DNA of 64,000 bases from Thiomargarita sp. (lineage in GTDB: Bacteria > Pseudomonadota > Gammaproteobacteria > Beggiatoales > Beggiatoaceae): NCBI GenBank assembly GCA_020721045.1, contig DYNN01000004.1:1-64000 (forward strand), given 5' to 3'. Positions 30,851-39,900 of this stretch are shown here, one piece after another. The stretch's first letter is position 1; each line of letters begins with the position of its first letter. Under the pieces are notes generated by a model. That model saw only the letters and a list, made by a program, of their open reading frames with translations, searched no databases and was not told where the DNA came from. The position numbers were made by a program, and so were the translations under genes.

Positions 30851-31690
30851 ATGTTATCTACACAAAAATCAAGTGCCAAAATTGGCGTTTATGTCGACGT
30901 TGCCAACGTCAATCGTAATGGTGGTTATGGAATGCAATATGACATATTGCGAGAATTTGCTTGTCGTGATTGGGCTGAAGCAATTCGTTTGAATGCCTAT
31001 GTCAGTTTTGATGTTGAAAGATCACGTGAAGACCCCTTGTACCGCAAAGGAATTAATAGTTATTTTTCAGTACTAAGAGAATATGGTTTTAAAGTTATTC
31101 AAAAAAATGTGAAATGGTATGAAGATGAAAAAGGCACACGTTATGGAAAAGCCAATGCAGACCTAGACATGGCAGTGGACGCTTTACTACAATCAAAAAA
31201 TTTAGATCGCGTTGTTTTAGTCACTGGAGATGGCGATTTTGTACAAGTCGTAAGAGCATTGCAAAATAATGGTTGTCGAGTAGAAGTGATTGCTTTTGAA
31301 AATATTTCTTCTGAACTGAAACGTGAAGCAGATATGTTTATTTCAGGCTATTTTATTCCGAATTTACTACCGATTAAACGCCCTGATTGTAGTGGTACAT
31401 GGGGAGAGCTAGGTTCTGTCGTACGCGGTTATTGCTCGCATTACTATGAAGATCGTGGTTTTGGTTTCATGCGTTATATGGATAAAATTTCGCCCGCCTT
31501 ATGGATTACTGATTCACGTAACGATGATTCTCCCTATAGTTCAGCCTTTTTTCACGGCTCTAGTTTGCCAGAAGAAGTAAATACAGTTTCATTACCTAAT
31601 CGTGATTTTATCTTTGAGTTTCGTTTAGAAGAGTCTAAAAGTAGCAATAAAGACCCAATCGCAACCAGTATTCGTTTAGTTAGCTTGTAG
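30851..31690 (+). CDS. NYN (LabA-like) nuclease domain fused to a cold-shock-like domain
   Basis: This 279-residue protein has at residues about 10-175 a NYN/PIN-fold domain of the LabA/DUF88 group. Acidic catalytic-type residues are in VYVDVANVN (Asp16), NADLDMAVDALL and VTGDGDFVQV. Such domains are usually RNases. The remainder (about 185-279) contains RGYCSHYYEDRGFGFMRY, then AFFHGSSLP and FEFRLEES with a final ATSIRLV. The order RGFGF, FxHxS, FEF is the pattern of cold-shock OB-fold RNA-binding domains, with an insertion. An RNA-binding nuclease is inferred. The last two codons and stop lie inside the terminal repeat of a REP doublet, so the end may have been altered by its insertion. Confidence 0.8.
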   Translation: MLSTQKSSAKIGVYVDVANVNRNGGYGMQYDILREFACRDWAEAIRLNAYVSFDVERSREDPLYRKGINSYFSVLREYGFKVIQKNVKWYEDEKGTRYGKANADLDMAVDALLQSKNLDRVVLVTGDGDFVQVVRALQNNGCRVEVIAFENISSELKREADMFISGYFIPNLLPIKRPDCSGTWGELGSVVRGYCSHYYEDRGFGFMRYMDKISPALWITDSRNDDSPYSSAFFHGSSLPEEVNTVSLPNRDFIFEFRLEESKSSNKDPIATSIRLVSL

Positions 31691-31772
31691 GGTGTATGAG
31701 CGAAGCGTCATACACCTTTGTGATGTTGAAATTGCTGGTGCATGACACTACGTTTATGCACCCTACAAGCTA
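31681..31772 (+). repeat. REP doublet (REPIN-like element)
   Basis: TAGCTTGTAGGGTG (31681-31694) and its reverse complement CACCCTACAAGCTA (31759-31772) bound the element. Inside are two palindromes, 31691-31716 (GGTGTATGA...TCATACACC) and 31737-31762 (GGTGCATGA...TTATGCACC), in opposite orientation. The outer end matches the right end of the element at 12514-12876. It includes the stop codon of the NYN gene. The region 31773-31879 holds nothing else recognisable. Confidence 0.85.
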
Positions 31773-31879
31773 TAACAACCGTATTCTATAGGAATTACGC
31801 ATTGACAAAATCAACTACTGAAAAATCAAAAAGTTAAAATCATTTTTTTCAATATAAAATGCGCGTAACTCCGATTACA

Positions 31880-32209
31880 TTATTCTACATCAAAATGATA
31901 GAATTCAGTGTTTAAATAAGTAGTGACAGCATCAAAATCTTCATCAAACCAAGCGGTATCGATAGCACGTGTACCACATAATTGGACTCGACTCGTTAAT
32001 TGACTGTATTCTGTTACCGTGCGATCTTCGCGAGAATATACGGTATTGGGTTCATCCGGATATTTGTTGGTATGACATGACATACAACTGGCATCATGCA
32101 AGGTTTTGCCTTGTTCAGTATTATCAGCGGCTTCATCCATGATAGCTTGTGCTGTATTCAGTGCGCTTAAGCCAATGATTAAGACAGATAGGATCGTTTT
32201 CTTAAACAT
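31880..32209 (-). CDS. Small periplasmic c-type cytochrome
   Basis: This 109-residue exported protein has a signal peptide (MFKKTILSVLIIGLSALNTAQA) and one heme-binding site, Cys42-Met-Ser-Cys45-His46. GGAAC precedes the ATG. No methionine follows the heme motif, so the usual distal axial ligand of class I cytochromes is not visible. A distal His (such as His105 near the end) or a five-coordinate heme is possible. It lies 32 bases after the M48 protease gene on the same strand, so they may share a transcript. Confidence 0.85.
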   Translation of the reverse strand: MFKKTILSVLIIGLSALNTAQAIMDEAADNTEQGKTLHDASCMSCHTNKYPDEPNTVYSREDRTVTEYSQLTSRVQLCGTRAIDTAWFDEDFDAVTTYLNTEFYHFDVE

Positions 32210-32241
32210 GATAGGTTCCTTAAGTTAATAGTTTAGATAAT

Positions 32242-33492
32242 TCAATTAATTACCGATTTAGCCGATAAATGTGCAATACGAACTGGTGCAGGCGGATGCG
32301 AGTCATAAAAAGATGAATGTAGTGGATCAGGCGTTAAAGTGTTCGCGTTTTCTTTATACAATTTTACCAAAGCATGAATTAAATGCTGTGGATTTGCTTG
32401 TTGGGCTGCAAAATCGTCCGCTTCAAATTCATGTTGTCGTGAAGCCCGTGCCATTATCGGTTGTAAAAAGAAGGTAAATACCGGCAAACATAAAGTAAAC
32501 AAAAGTAATGCCATATAAGTGGAGTGTGTACTGACACCTAAACCAGAATAAAACCAACTTTGTTGCATTAACCAACCCAATAAAGCCAAACTGGCAAAAG
32601 TTAATAATGCCATCCATATCATTCTTTTAACAATATGTTTGTGTTTAAAATGTCCCACTTCATGTGCTAATACGGCTTCTACTTCATCAATGGTTAAGCC
32701 TGCTAGTAGTGTATCAAAAAATACGATGCGTTTGTTGTTGCCAAAGCCGGTAAAATAAGCATTTCCATGTCCTGAACGTTTAGAACCATCCATGACGAAA
32801 ATACCTTGGCTGGTAAAGCCATTACGTTGTAATAACGCTTCAATTCTTTGTTTTAACGCCTGATTTTCTAATGGACTGAATTTATTAAATAGAGGTGCAA
32901 TAAAAGCGGGATATGCCCAAATCATCAGTAAACTAAAGCCCATCCACACAGCCCACACATCAATCCACCAATATTGACCCATCGATTCCATTAGCCATAA
33001 TACAATAAAAATCAATGGGATACCAATCAAAAAAGTCAATAAAATAGATTTAAGCAAATCACTGATGAATAAGCCGGGTGTCATTTTATTAAAACCAAAG
33101 CGTTCTTCAAGATAAAATGTGTTATAAATGTTTGAGGGTAAATCTAACAGTGAGGAAATTAACATTACGCTCATAATTACTGCCACGCCAGTCCATAAAT
33201 TTGACCATGCAAATATTTGCCAATATTGATCGACAAAATTCAATCCGCCACCTAATGTCCAAAATAGCAATAATACCATTTCTATCAATAACATAATTTG
33301 CCCAAAACGGACTTTGGCAATGGTATAGTTAGCCGCTTTTTGATGTTCTATTGAAGAAATTTTGTCTATAAAAGCATCAGGCACTGTTTGTTGATGATCT
33401 TGAATATAGCCAATATGTCGTGCTTTTAGCCATAATTGTGTAAATGTACCAATTGATAAAAACAGTATAAAAATCAGAGTGAATGTAGCCAT
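32242..33492 (-). CDS. M48 family membrane metalloprotease (Ste24-like)
   Basis: This zinc protease is embedded in the inner membrane and has 416 residues from the chosen start. The catalytic site HEVGH follows EVEAVLA, with the third ligand region QHEFEADDFAA downstream. Several transmembrane helices surround the site as in Ste24/CAAX-type proteases. An upstream start at 33528 would overlap murJ; ATG 33492 is preferred because AGGA lies 8 bases before it. The bacterial substrate is unknown; quality control of membrane proteins is the general family role. Confidence 0.9.
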   Translation of the reverse strand: MATFTLIFILFLSIGTFTQLWLKARHIGYIQDHQQTVPDAFIDKISSIEHQKAANYTIAKVRFGQIMLLIEMVLLLFWTLGGGLNFVDQYWQIFAWSNLWTGVAVIMSVMLISSLLDLPSNIYNTFYLEERFGFNKMTPGLFISDLLKSILLTFLIGIPLIFIVLWLMESMGQYWWIDVWAVWMGFSLLMIWAYPAFIAPLFNKFSPLENQALKQRIEALLQRNGFTSQGIFVMDGSKRSGHGNAYFTGFGNNKRIVFFDTLLAGLTIDEVEAVLAHEVGHFKHKHIVKRMIWMALLTFASLALLGWLMQQSWFYSGLGVSTHSTYMALLLFTLCLPVFTFFLQPIMARASRQHEFEADDFAAQQANPQHLIHALVKLYKENANTLTPDPLHSSFYDSHPPAPVRIAHLSAKSVIN

Positions 33493-33517
33493 TGTGATTC
33501 CTAAAATAAATATCGCC

Positions 33518-35074
33518 TTAATTATCAACTTTTTCAGTCGTTAAATGCAAATGTGCTGGGCGTAATCCAACAATAAATAGAGTCATGAAATAAACGACCA
33601 TGCCCACCGTGACCCAACTTAATAAACGTAAACCACGTTCAAGTAAGTGTGTATTTAGCCACGTTTCCATCGTACCGCAACCCCACCATAGCACAATTGC
33701 CATGCTGATGGCGGCAATTATAATACGTAATAATAAAGCATACCAACCCGCATTAGGCTGAAAAACCGCTTGTTTTCTTAAATAATAGTAAAGTAATGCG
33801 GCGTTGACTGTTGCGGCTAATGATGTGGCTAATGCTAAGCCAACATGTTGTAATGGCACGATAAATAATAAATTTAATATTATATTAGTTAGCATGGCAA
33901 TCACGGCTATTTTTACTGGAGTGCCTGTATCCATTCGCGAATAGAAGCCGGATACTAAGACTTTCACTAATACAAATCCTAGTAAACCAAATGAGTAAGC
34001 GATTAAACTGGCACTGCTTTTCATTACGTCATGTGCGGTAAATTCGCCATGATGAAATAAAGTCGCTAAGATGGGACCGGCTAAAATCAATAAACCAATC
34101 GTAGCTGGGGTAGCAACGATAAATACCCAACGCAGCGCCCAATCCAAGGTGTTGGAAAAACTTTGCATATCACCTCTAGCCACGGATTTTGATAGATTTG
34201 GTAACATGACTGTTGCGAGTGCTAAACCAAATACGCCAACGGGAAATTCCATTAATCTGTCGGAGTAATATAACCACGATACGCTGCCAGTGATTAAAAA
34301 TGATGCCATCAAGGTATCGATTAATAAATTAATTTGAGAGACAGACACGCCAAATAACGCGGGTAACATCAGTTTATAAATGCGTTTGACGCCGCTATCT
34401 CGTTGAAAATGGGGGCGTGGTAATAAGTTGAGTCGTTTTAAAAAAGGTAATAAAAACAGTAATTGTAACAGTCCAGCAAAAAACACGCCCCATGCTAATG
34501 CCATAACGGGTTGTTCAAAGTAGGGTGTGAGCCATAAGGCAGTACCAATCAATGAGATATTTAATAATATTGGGGTAAATGCAGGAATTGCAAATTTGCC
34601 ATAAGTATTTAAAATGCTGGCTGCAAAAGCGGCTAGTGCGATGAAAAATAAATAGGGAAATGTAATTCTTAACATGCTGACTGTTAAAGAAAATTTCTCT
34701 GGATATTGTGAAAAACCCGGTGCAAAAATGAAAGTCAGTATTGGTGCGCTGATAATACCAATAATAATCACGCCAATTAATAGTCCACCCAAATGCCCGG
34801 CGACGTTGTTGATTAATTGTTTGACGGTAGCTTCATCATTTTGGGTTTTATATTCGCTTAAAACTGGGACAAAGGCTTGTGAAAATGCACCTTCTGCAAA
34901 TAAACGACGCATGAAATTAGGAATTTTAAATGCTATTAAAAAGGCGTCGGCGCTGATGTTGGTACTTGCACCAAATGCGTAGGCGATCACCATGTCTCGT
35001 ATAAAGCCGAAAATACGGGAGAGGAAAGTTAAAATACCGACTAATAAAGTCGAACGAACCATTTGCTTACTCAA
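33518..35074 (-). CDS. murJ: Lipid II flippase MurJ
   Basis: This integral membrane protein of 518 residues with about 14 helices flips the peptidoglycan precursor lipid II. Typical segments are STLLVGILTFLSRIFGFIRD at the N-terminus, AFKIPNFMRRLFAEGAFSQAFVPV, and DRLMEFPVGVFGLALATVMLPNLS. The start is TTG at 35074, supported by AGGA with six to seven bases spacing; ATG 35062 lacks such a site. It is followed at short distance by the M48 protease and preceded by an efflux adaptor gene 24 bases away. It is unusual that the neighbouring rpsT/ribF of many gammaproteobacteria is absent. Confidence 0.96.
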   Translation of the reverse strand: MSKQMVRSTLLVGILTFLSRIFGFIRDMVIAYAFGASTNISADAFLIAFKIPNFMRRLFAEGAFSQAFVPVLSEYKTQNDEATVKQLINNVAGHLGGLLIGVIIIGIISAPILTFIFAPGFSQYPEKFSLTVSMLRITFPYLFFIALAAFAASILNTYGKFAIPAFTPILLNISLIGTALWLTPYFEQPVMALAWGVFFAGLLQLLFLLPFLKRLNLLPRPHFQRDSGVKRIYKLMLPALFGVSVSQINLLIDTLMASFLITGSVSWLYYSDRLMEFPVGVFGLALATVMLPNLSKSVARGDMQSFSNTLDWALRWVFIVATPATIGLLILAGPILATLFHHGEFTAHDVMKSSASLIAYSFGLLGFVLVKVLVSGFYSRMDTGTPVKIAVIAMLTNIILNLLFIVPLQHVGLALATSLAATVNAALLYYYLRKQAVFQPNAGWYALLLRIIIAAISMAIVLWWGCGTMETWLNTHLLERGLRLLSWVTVGMVVYFMTLFIVGLRPAHLHLTTEKVDN

Positions 35075-35097
35075 AAAATTTCCTCGTAGTACGTGGA

Positions 35098-36360
35098 TTA
35101 TTTGGATATGTTTAAGGTGGAAGTGCGTACGTTTAAACCATCCATTGCATTGGGTAATTGGGTAATAATTACTTCGTCATCTAACTTAAGTTGTTCACTG
35201 CGCACTAATATTTGTGATTCTCCCGTTGGCGAAATATAATTACCAATTCTTTCTATGGTTAAACCGCGCATACGTTCATCTACTAAACGATAAATGCGAT
35301 TAGTACCATAAATTGCTTCAAAGGGTAACACAATCACATTTTGTTGCTCTGGCAATTGTAGAGCTAAGCTTAAAAATTGTCCTAAACGCAGCGTTTCTTT
35401 GCCGGTTTTTATTTGAAATAAGCCATCAATACCGCCGCTGTTAGCATTAATCTGACCCGCTACGCGATCGAGTTGTAGTTGAATTGTTTGCCCTAACCAT
35501 TGGATAGTCGCAAATAATATCTGTTTATTTTGCAAAGCAGCAAGCACTTCTTCTTGATAACGATTAGGAATTTGGGCGCGCAATTTCGTGTGTGTGGTGT
35601 CATATAATGTAATCAAGATGCTACCACTGGAAATTCTATCACCAATAGAAACAGCTACTTGAGTAATCATACCATTAAATGGTGCTGTAATGGTTAGACG
35701 TTCTAGCTCTAGTTTGGCTGCATCACGTAAACTGATAGCACGATCTAGCCGAGCTTGATATTGTGCCAAACGCGCTTTGTGATTTTTAATTTCTGAGCGA
35801 CGATTATTAACAGTTAATTCTTGTTTTTCAACAAATTGTTGCGATTCTTCTAAAGCAGCTTCGGAGGCTAATTTTTGCTTTTCTAGTTTTTTAGCCCGTT
35901 CTAGTGATTTTTTGATTAAAGATAATAATTTTTCTTCTTTTTCAATAGAATTCACATCGTTGTTATGACGCTGATTTTCCAAATCGATCGAAGCTTGGAG
36001 ATCGGCAATGTCAGCTTCGCGTTGACGCAAATTTAATTGGCTGTCGGCATTATCCAATTTAATCAATGCTTGACCTTTAGTGACTTTTTCACCTTCTAAT
36101 ATAAGTACTTCTTTGATTGTGAGCAAATTATTCAATGAAATGCTAGGAGCGCGCAAAGTTGCTGACCGTGGAGATTCTACTTTGCCGTATAAAGTCACAG
36201 TGGGAGATAGAGTTGTCGGTTTAATTCGGGTAGTTGTGACAATCCAAGTTTGTTCTTTAATGGTAACCGGTTGACTTACGGGACGAGTAAGGTACAAATA
36301 GGTAAAACCTACTATAGAAATAGCCAGAATGATGACGGAAAGTGAAAATTTTTGTAACAT
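35098..36360 (-). CDS. HlyD-type membrane fusion (efflux adaptor) protein
   Basis: This 420-residue periplasmic adaptor has an N-terminal membrane anchor (residues about 5-25) and split lipoyl/barrel-sandwich halves (KVTKGQALIKLDNAD and LTITAPFNGMITQVAVSIGD). A long coiled coil lies between them at about residues 110-220, and a beta-barrel and membrane-proximal part complete the architecture of RND- or MacA-type adaptors. Such proteins join an inner membrane pump to an outer membrane channel. No pump or channel gene is adjacent, so the partner must be encoded elsewhere. It lies just upstream of murJ. Confidence 0.85.
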   Translation of the reverse strand: MLQKFSLSVIILAISIVGFTYLYLTRPVSQPVTIKEQTWIVTTTRIKPTTLSPTVTLYGKVESPRSATLRAPSISLNNLLTIKEVLILEGEKVTKGQALIKLDNADSQLNLRQREADIADLQASIDLENQRHNNDVNSIEKEEKLLSLIKKSLERAKKLEKQKLASEAALEESQQFVEKQELTVNNRRSEIKNHKARLAQYQARLDRAISLRDAAKLELERLTITAPFNGMITQVAVSIGDRISSGSILITLYDTTHTKLRAQIPNRYQEEVLAALQNKQILFATIQWLGQTIQLQLDRVAGQINANSGGIDGLFQIKTGKETLRLGQFLSLALQLPEQQNVIVLPFEAIYGTNRIYRLVDERMRGLTIERIGNYISPTGESQILVRSEQLKLDDEVIITQLPNAMDGLNVRTSTLNISK

Positions 36361-36451
36361 GACGGGAATTGAGTGAGCATAAAATATAGTAATAATCTCC
36401 CCACCCTATTTTGCAAAAGAGTTGGGGATAAGCTGTGATTGACTCAAATTT

Positions 36452-36904
36452 TCACCAACATTGTGTTGATAAGGCATTTGCGTCGTCATAAGCCGCTTTT
36501 TCACTTAAGGCATTCATAGTAAATCGTTGACAAGCGGTATCATCTTTTTGCGCTTTATTGCCGTCTGCTCTGGCTTCTATTGAAAAACTATTGGCTGTTG
36601 CTGAAACCACGTTCAGTGCATAATAACCTTCTTTGGAATAATAGGAAGTGCCTTCTTTTTTGAATCCTTGTTTTTCTGCCTTCAAACTCTCTAAAGAATC
36701 AGCAAATTTATGATTATCAGCATGATAGATTTCTTGTAATTGAGATAATTCTGCCAAAGCCACTTTAGCATCTGCCCGACGTGCGTGTTTCACTTGTTCT
36801 GTATACATTGGGATAGCAATAGTGAGCAATATACCAATGATCATAATAGCAATGGCTAGTTCTATTAAAGTAAAACCTGATTGGTTATGTGATGATTTTA
36901 TCAT
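36452..36904 (-). CDS. pilE: Type IV pilin-like protein PilE
   Basis: This 150-residue prepilin has a short leader ending in Gly10, then FTLIELAIAIMIIGILLTIA. Cleavage by prepilin peptidase would give Phe at position 1 and the conserved Glu5. The C-terminal part has Cys residues near the end (ACQRF and TQCW) that can form the disulfide-bounded D-region. GAGGAAAA precedes the ATG. It is the last gene of the minor-pilin cluster but is separated from pilY1 by a strong hairpin terminator. Confidence 0.92.
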   Translation of the reverse strand: MIKSSHNQSGFTLIELAIAIMIIGILLTIAIPMYTEQVKHARRADAKVALAELSQLQEIYHADNHKFADSLESLKAEKQGFKKEGTSYYSKEGYYALNVVSATANSFSIEARADGNKAQKDDTACQRFTMNALSEKAAYDDANALSTQCW

Positions 36905-36925
36905 ATTATTTTCCTCTGTTTAACG

Positions 36926-36961
36926 TAAAAAACCTTTAGGACTTTTGACAATCCTAAAGGT
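36926..36961 (-). terminator. Terminator between pilY1 and pilE
   Basis: On the minus strand ACCTTTAGGA (36961-36952) and TCCTAAAGGT (36941-36932) form a perfect 10-bp stem with a 10-base loop followed by a T run. It lies between the pilY1 stop and the pilE ribosome site, so it may reduce readthrough into pilE. Confidence 0.88.
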
Positions 36962-36986
36962 CGGATCATATCACAGCTTGAAAAAA

Positions 36987-39900
36987 TTATTCTTGCATCC
37001 AAAAAGTGGGATCTAATTTCAGCCAGGGGAGACCAAAATCCATACTAGGCAATTCTGGAGCATCACCAAGATTACCAAGCATTCTAATTTGCCCACTTTC
37101 AGTAAACATCGCCACTAAATCTGAAACTAAACCGGACAACTGTAAAAAGCGATCTGATGTGGTTAGATCTGAATCATCGCCTTTTTTATCCAAATTAAGT
37201 GCAGCACCACCGGTTAATAAATCAAGCACATATAAACGGCTTTTACCTTCGTTAATTGAGCAAGTATCTTCATTGACTGTTTGTGCTGGTGGAATAAATG
37301 TAGTAAAAAACACTTTACCATAAAATACTAACGGTGAAGCTAAACCTTTTTCACCTGCTTCTTGCAAATTGAGGTACCAACCTTTGCTATCTTGCAAATT
37401 CTCGATTGCAACCGATTTATCAGTATCAGAACCTTGAATTAAGTTGTCGGTCACATCGGCTAAATCTGCTTGTGTCAATGTTCTAAATTGTGATTCAGCA
37501 CCTTGTGCCGCATTGCCAGCACTGCCTTCAATCAATTTACCCGTTTCTAAATCGCGTAAAGCATAGAATTGGTCTTTGATGTTGGTACCCAATGGGTCTG
37601 GGCGAGTACCGCTGGTAATAACGAGCATGGTATAGTCGCTTTCACCTTCTAACGAATATACGGTGTCACTGATTTTAACCATTTCTGGTGAGTAGAAAAA
37701 GCGTCGTCTGCTGTCACCTGATAAAATAGCTAATCTGCCACCTATACCACGATAGCCCGCTTCTAAGTCAATGCGCCATATTTGTCCATGCACGTCACCA
37801 AAGTAAATCCTATCTACTGCTTTGTCACTATCACTGTCCATGAAAGCTAAATTAGTGGGAATGGGATAATCCATACCAGCCAAATTTAAATCAGCTTCTT
37901 TATTGCTAGCAGACCAAATACGCTCTCCTGTATTAGGATCAACCATATAAACGGCATTACCCATTGTAGCTGCAGAATAACTTTCGTCCTGATTTTCGTC
38001 ATAACCTCCACCAAACATTAAAACAATGCAGTTTGGGTTACGACACACGACATTGGTTTTAACTAAACGGGCTTGTGACCATGTTTGTCCCAATTTTTCA
38101 AAACCGGTAGTTACTCCTCCTTCAATTGTCCACATTAATTGAGGTTTGTCGGGATCAGTCAAGTTAAGTGCGTAGTAATTTCTACCACCTCGACGCATTC
38201 CAATGTACATTTTAACCGAATCACCGTCTGCGGCTGTGATATAACCATCTTTATTGACATCATTGATCCAAAATGTAGGCGTTGCATCAACTCCGTAAAT
38301 ACGCGGTCCTTCTATATTAATTTTCAACTTATCTTGGATACCTAATAATTGTCTAGGTAAAAATGACCAATCTTCTTTACCTGTTTTAGCATCAATCATC
38401 CGAATAAGACCATCGTTAGTACCGACAAATAATTTGGTTTTTTCTTTGCTATAACTGACAACGCCTGGGCTACTGTGTAATGGATCAGCAAATTTCCAAC
38501 GATCTGTGCCACTGATATCTTTACCACGAATCCAATCAAGCATATCTTCCAATTCTCTGTCAGACATTTCCGCATCACCTAATAACTCTTTGATGTTATA
38601 AGTTGCCTCAGGGTCAACTTCACTATAAGCAGATACTAAGTTTTCTTCTGCAGTAATGTCACTTTCATTAGCTAAATTAATGTAAATTTTACGGCTTAAA
38701 TAACTGGGTACATTAGCTCCTGCACCGCCTTTGAGCACATCGCCACCATCTTTTTCTGTACTCCAAAAACTGGTTGATTCTTCACTGATACCACCATTTG
38801 CGGCTACTGAATCACCGTTTGCATCTACAATATCGCCAAGACCGGTACCACAACCAGTGGATGTACCACACACGCGGTATTTTTTAATATTTCCATGCCA
38901 ACGTTGGAATTTGTCTGGTTTAAATAAGGCAAAATACGCTTCCTCATTGTGATATAGCTTGTTTAATGCATTGACTGAAATACTCGGTGCGGCAAATGAT
39001 CCGCTATTGATAATGGCTTGTGCAACTATCGCGGTAAACGCAGATTCTAGTTGTTTAGAGGCTGCTTTTGGATCATCAGCATTCGCTTCGTAAAATTTGC
39101 CGCCACCATTACCGGCTAATTCTTGTAAAAATCGCAGTGCTTTGGCATTTCGCTTAGTACCCGCTTCATTTTCAACATAAACCGGATCAGTCGTAATTAC
39201 ATCAGCGTTATCAGCTTCTTGTTGTGGGTCTTGTTCTTCATAGTCGTAATAATAGGCATTACCCATTTTTGCGACTAGTCTGCCGTCTTTAGTTTTATAA
39301 CGCGCTAACCAATCTTTACCCAATTGAAAACCAACAGTATGTAAAAAGATTTTCTGTTTACCGGTCAGTGTGGCATTATTATCTTCAGATTGCATGAACT
39401 TAGCTAATTCGATGCCACATTCTTCCATGGAGGATATGGGTTCACCGTCTGCATAGCTTTTGGCACAACTTCCACCGACTAACGACTTAACCGCTGCGGC
39501 TGCCGTATTTTTTGTCGCTGCACCATCTGTTAAGAATACGATGTGACTTTCCTGACAAGGAGATTCCATCGGAGAAACGTAGGCTGCTGATCCTGAAATC
39601 TTTTCGTCAACACAACTCTTAGTTCCCGGTCTATCATCAGGACAGGTATAAGGCAGTGAAGGTCCATCAATTTTTACGCCAGAACCCGAATAGGTACTGG
39701 GATGACTTAGAAAGTGTGTGGCTCTCGTATAGCGATCTTTTCCATAATCCACCGGTCCGCCGCGATAATATTGGGTTGCTTCGTAGAGTGCGTCGACGAT
39801 GGGTGTGAAAGAGCCAGAAACTAAATTTTTCACAATTTGCTCTAAACGAGTACGTACAATCATATTGCCGGCATCTCCTAAAGAACCGGATACTTTGATT

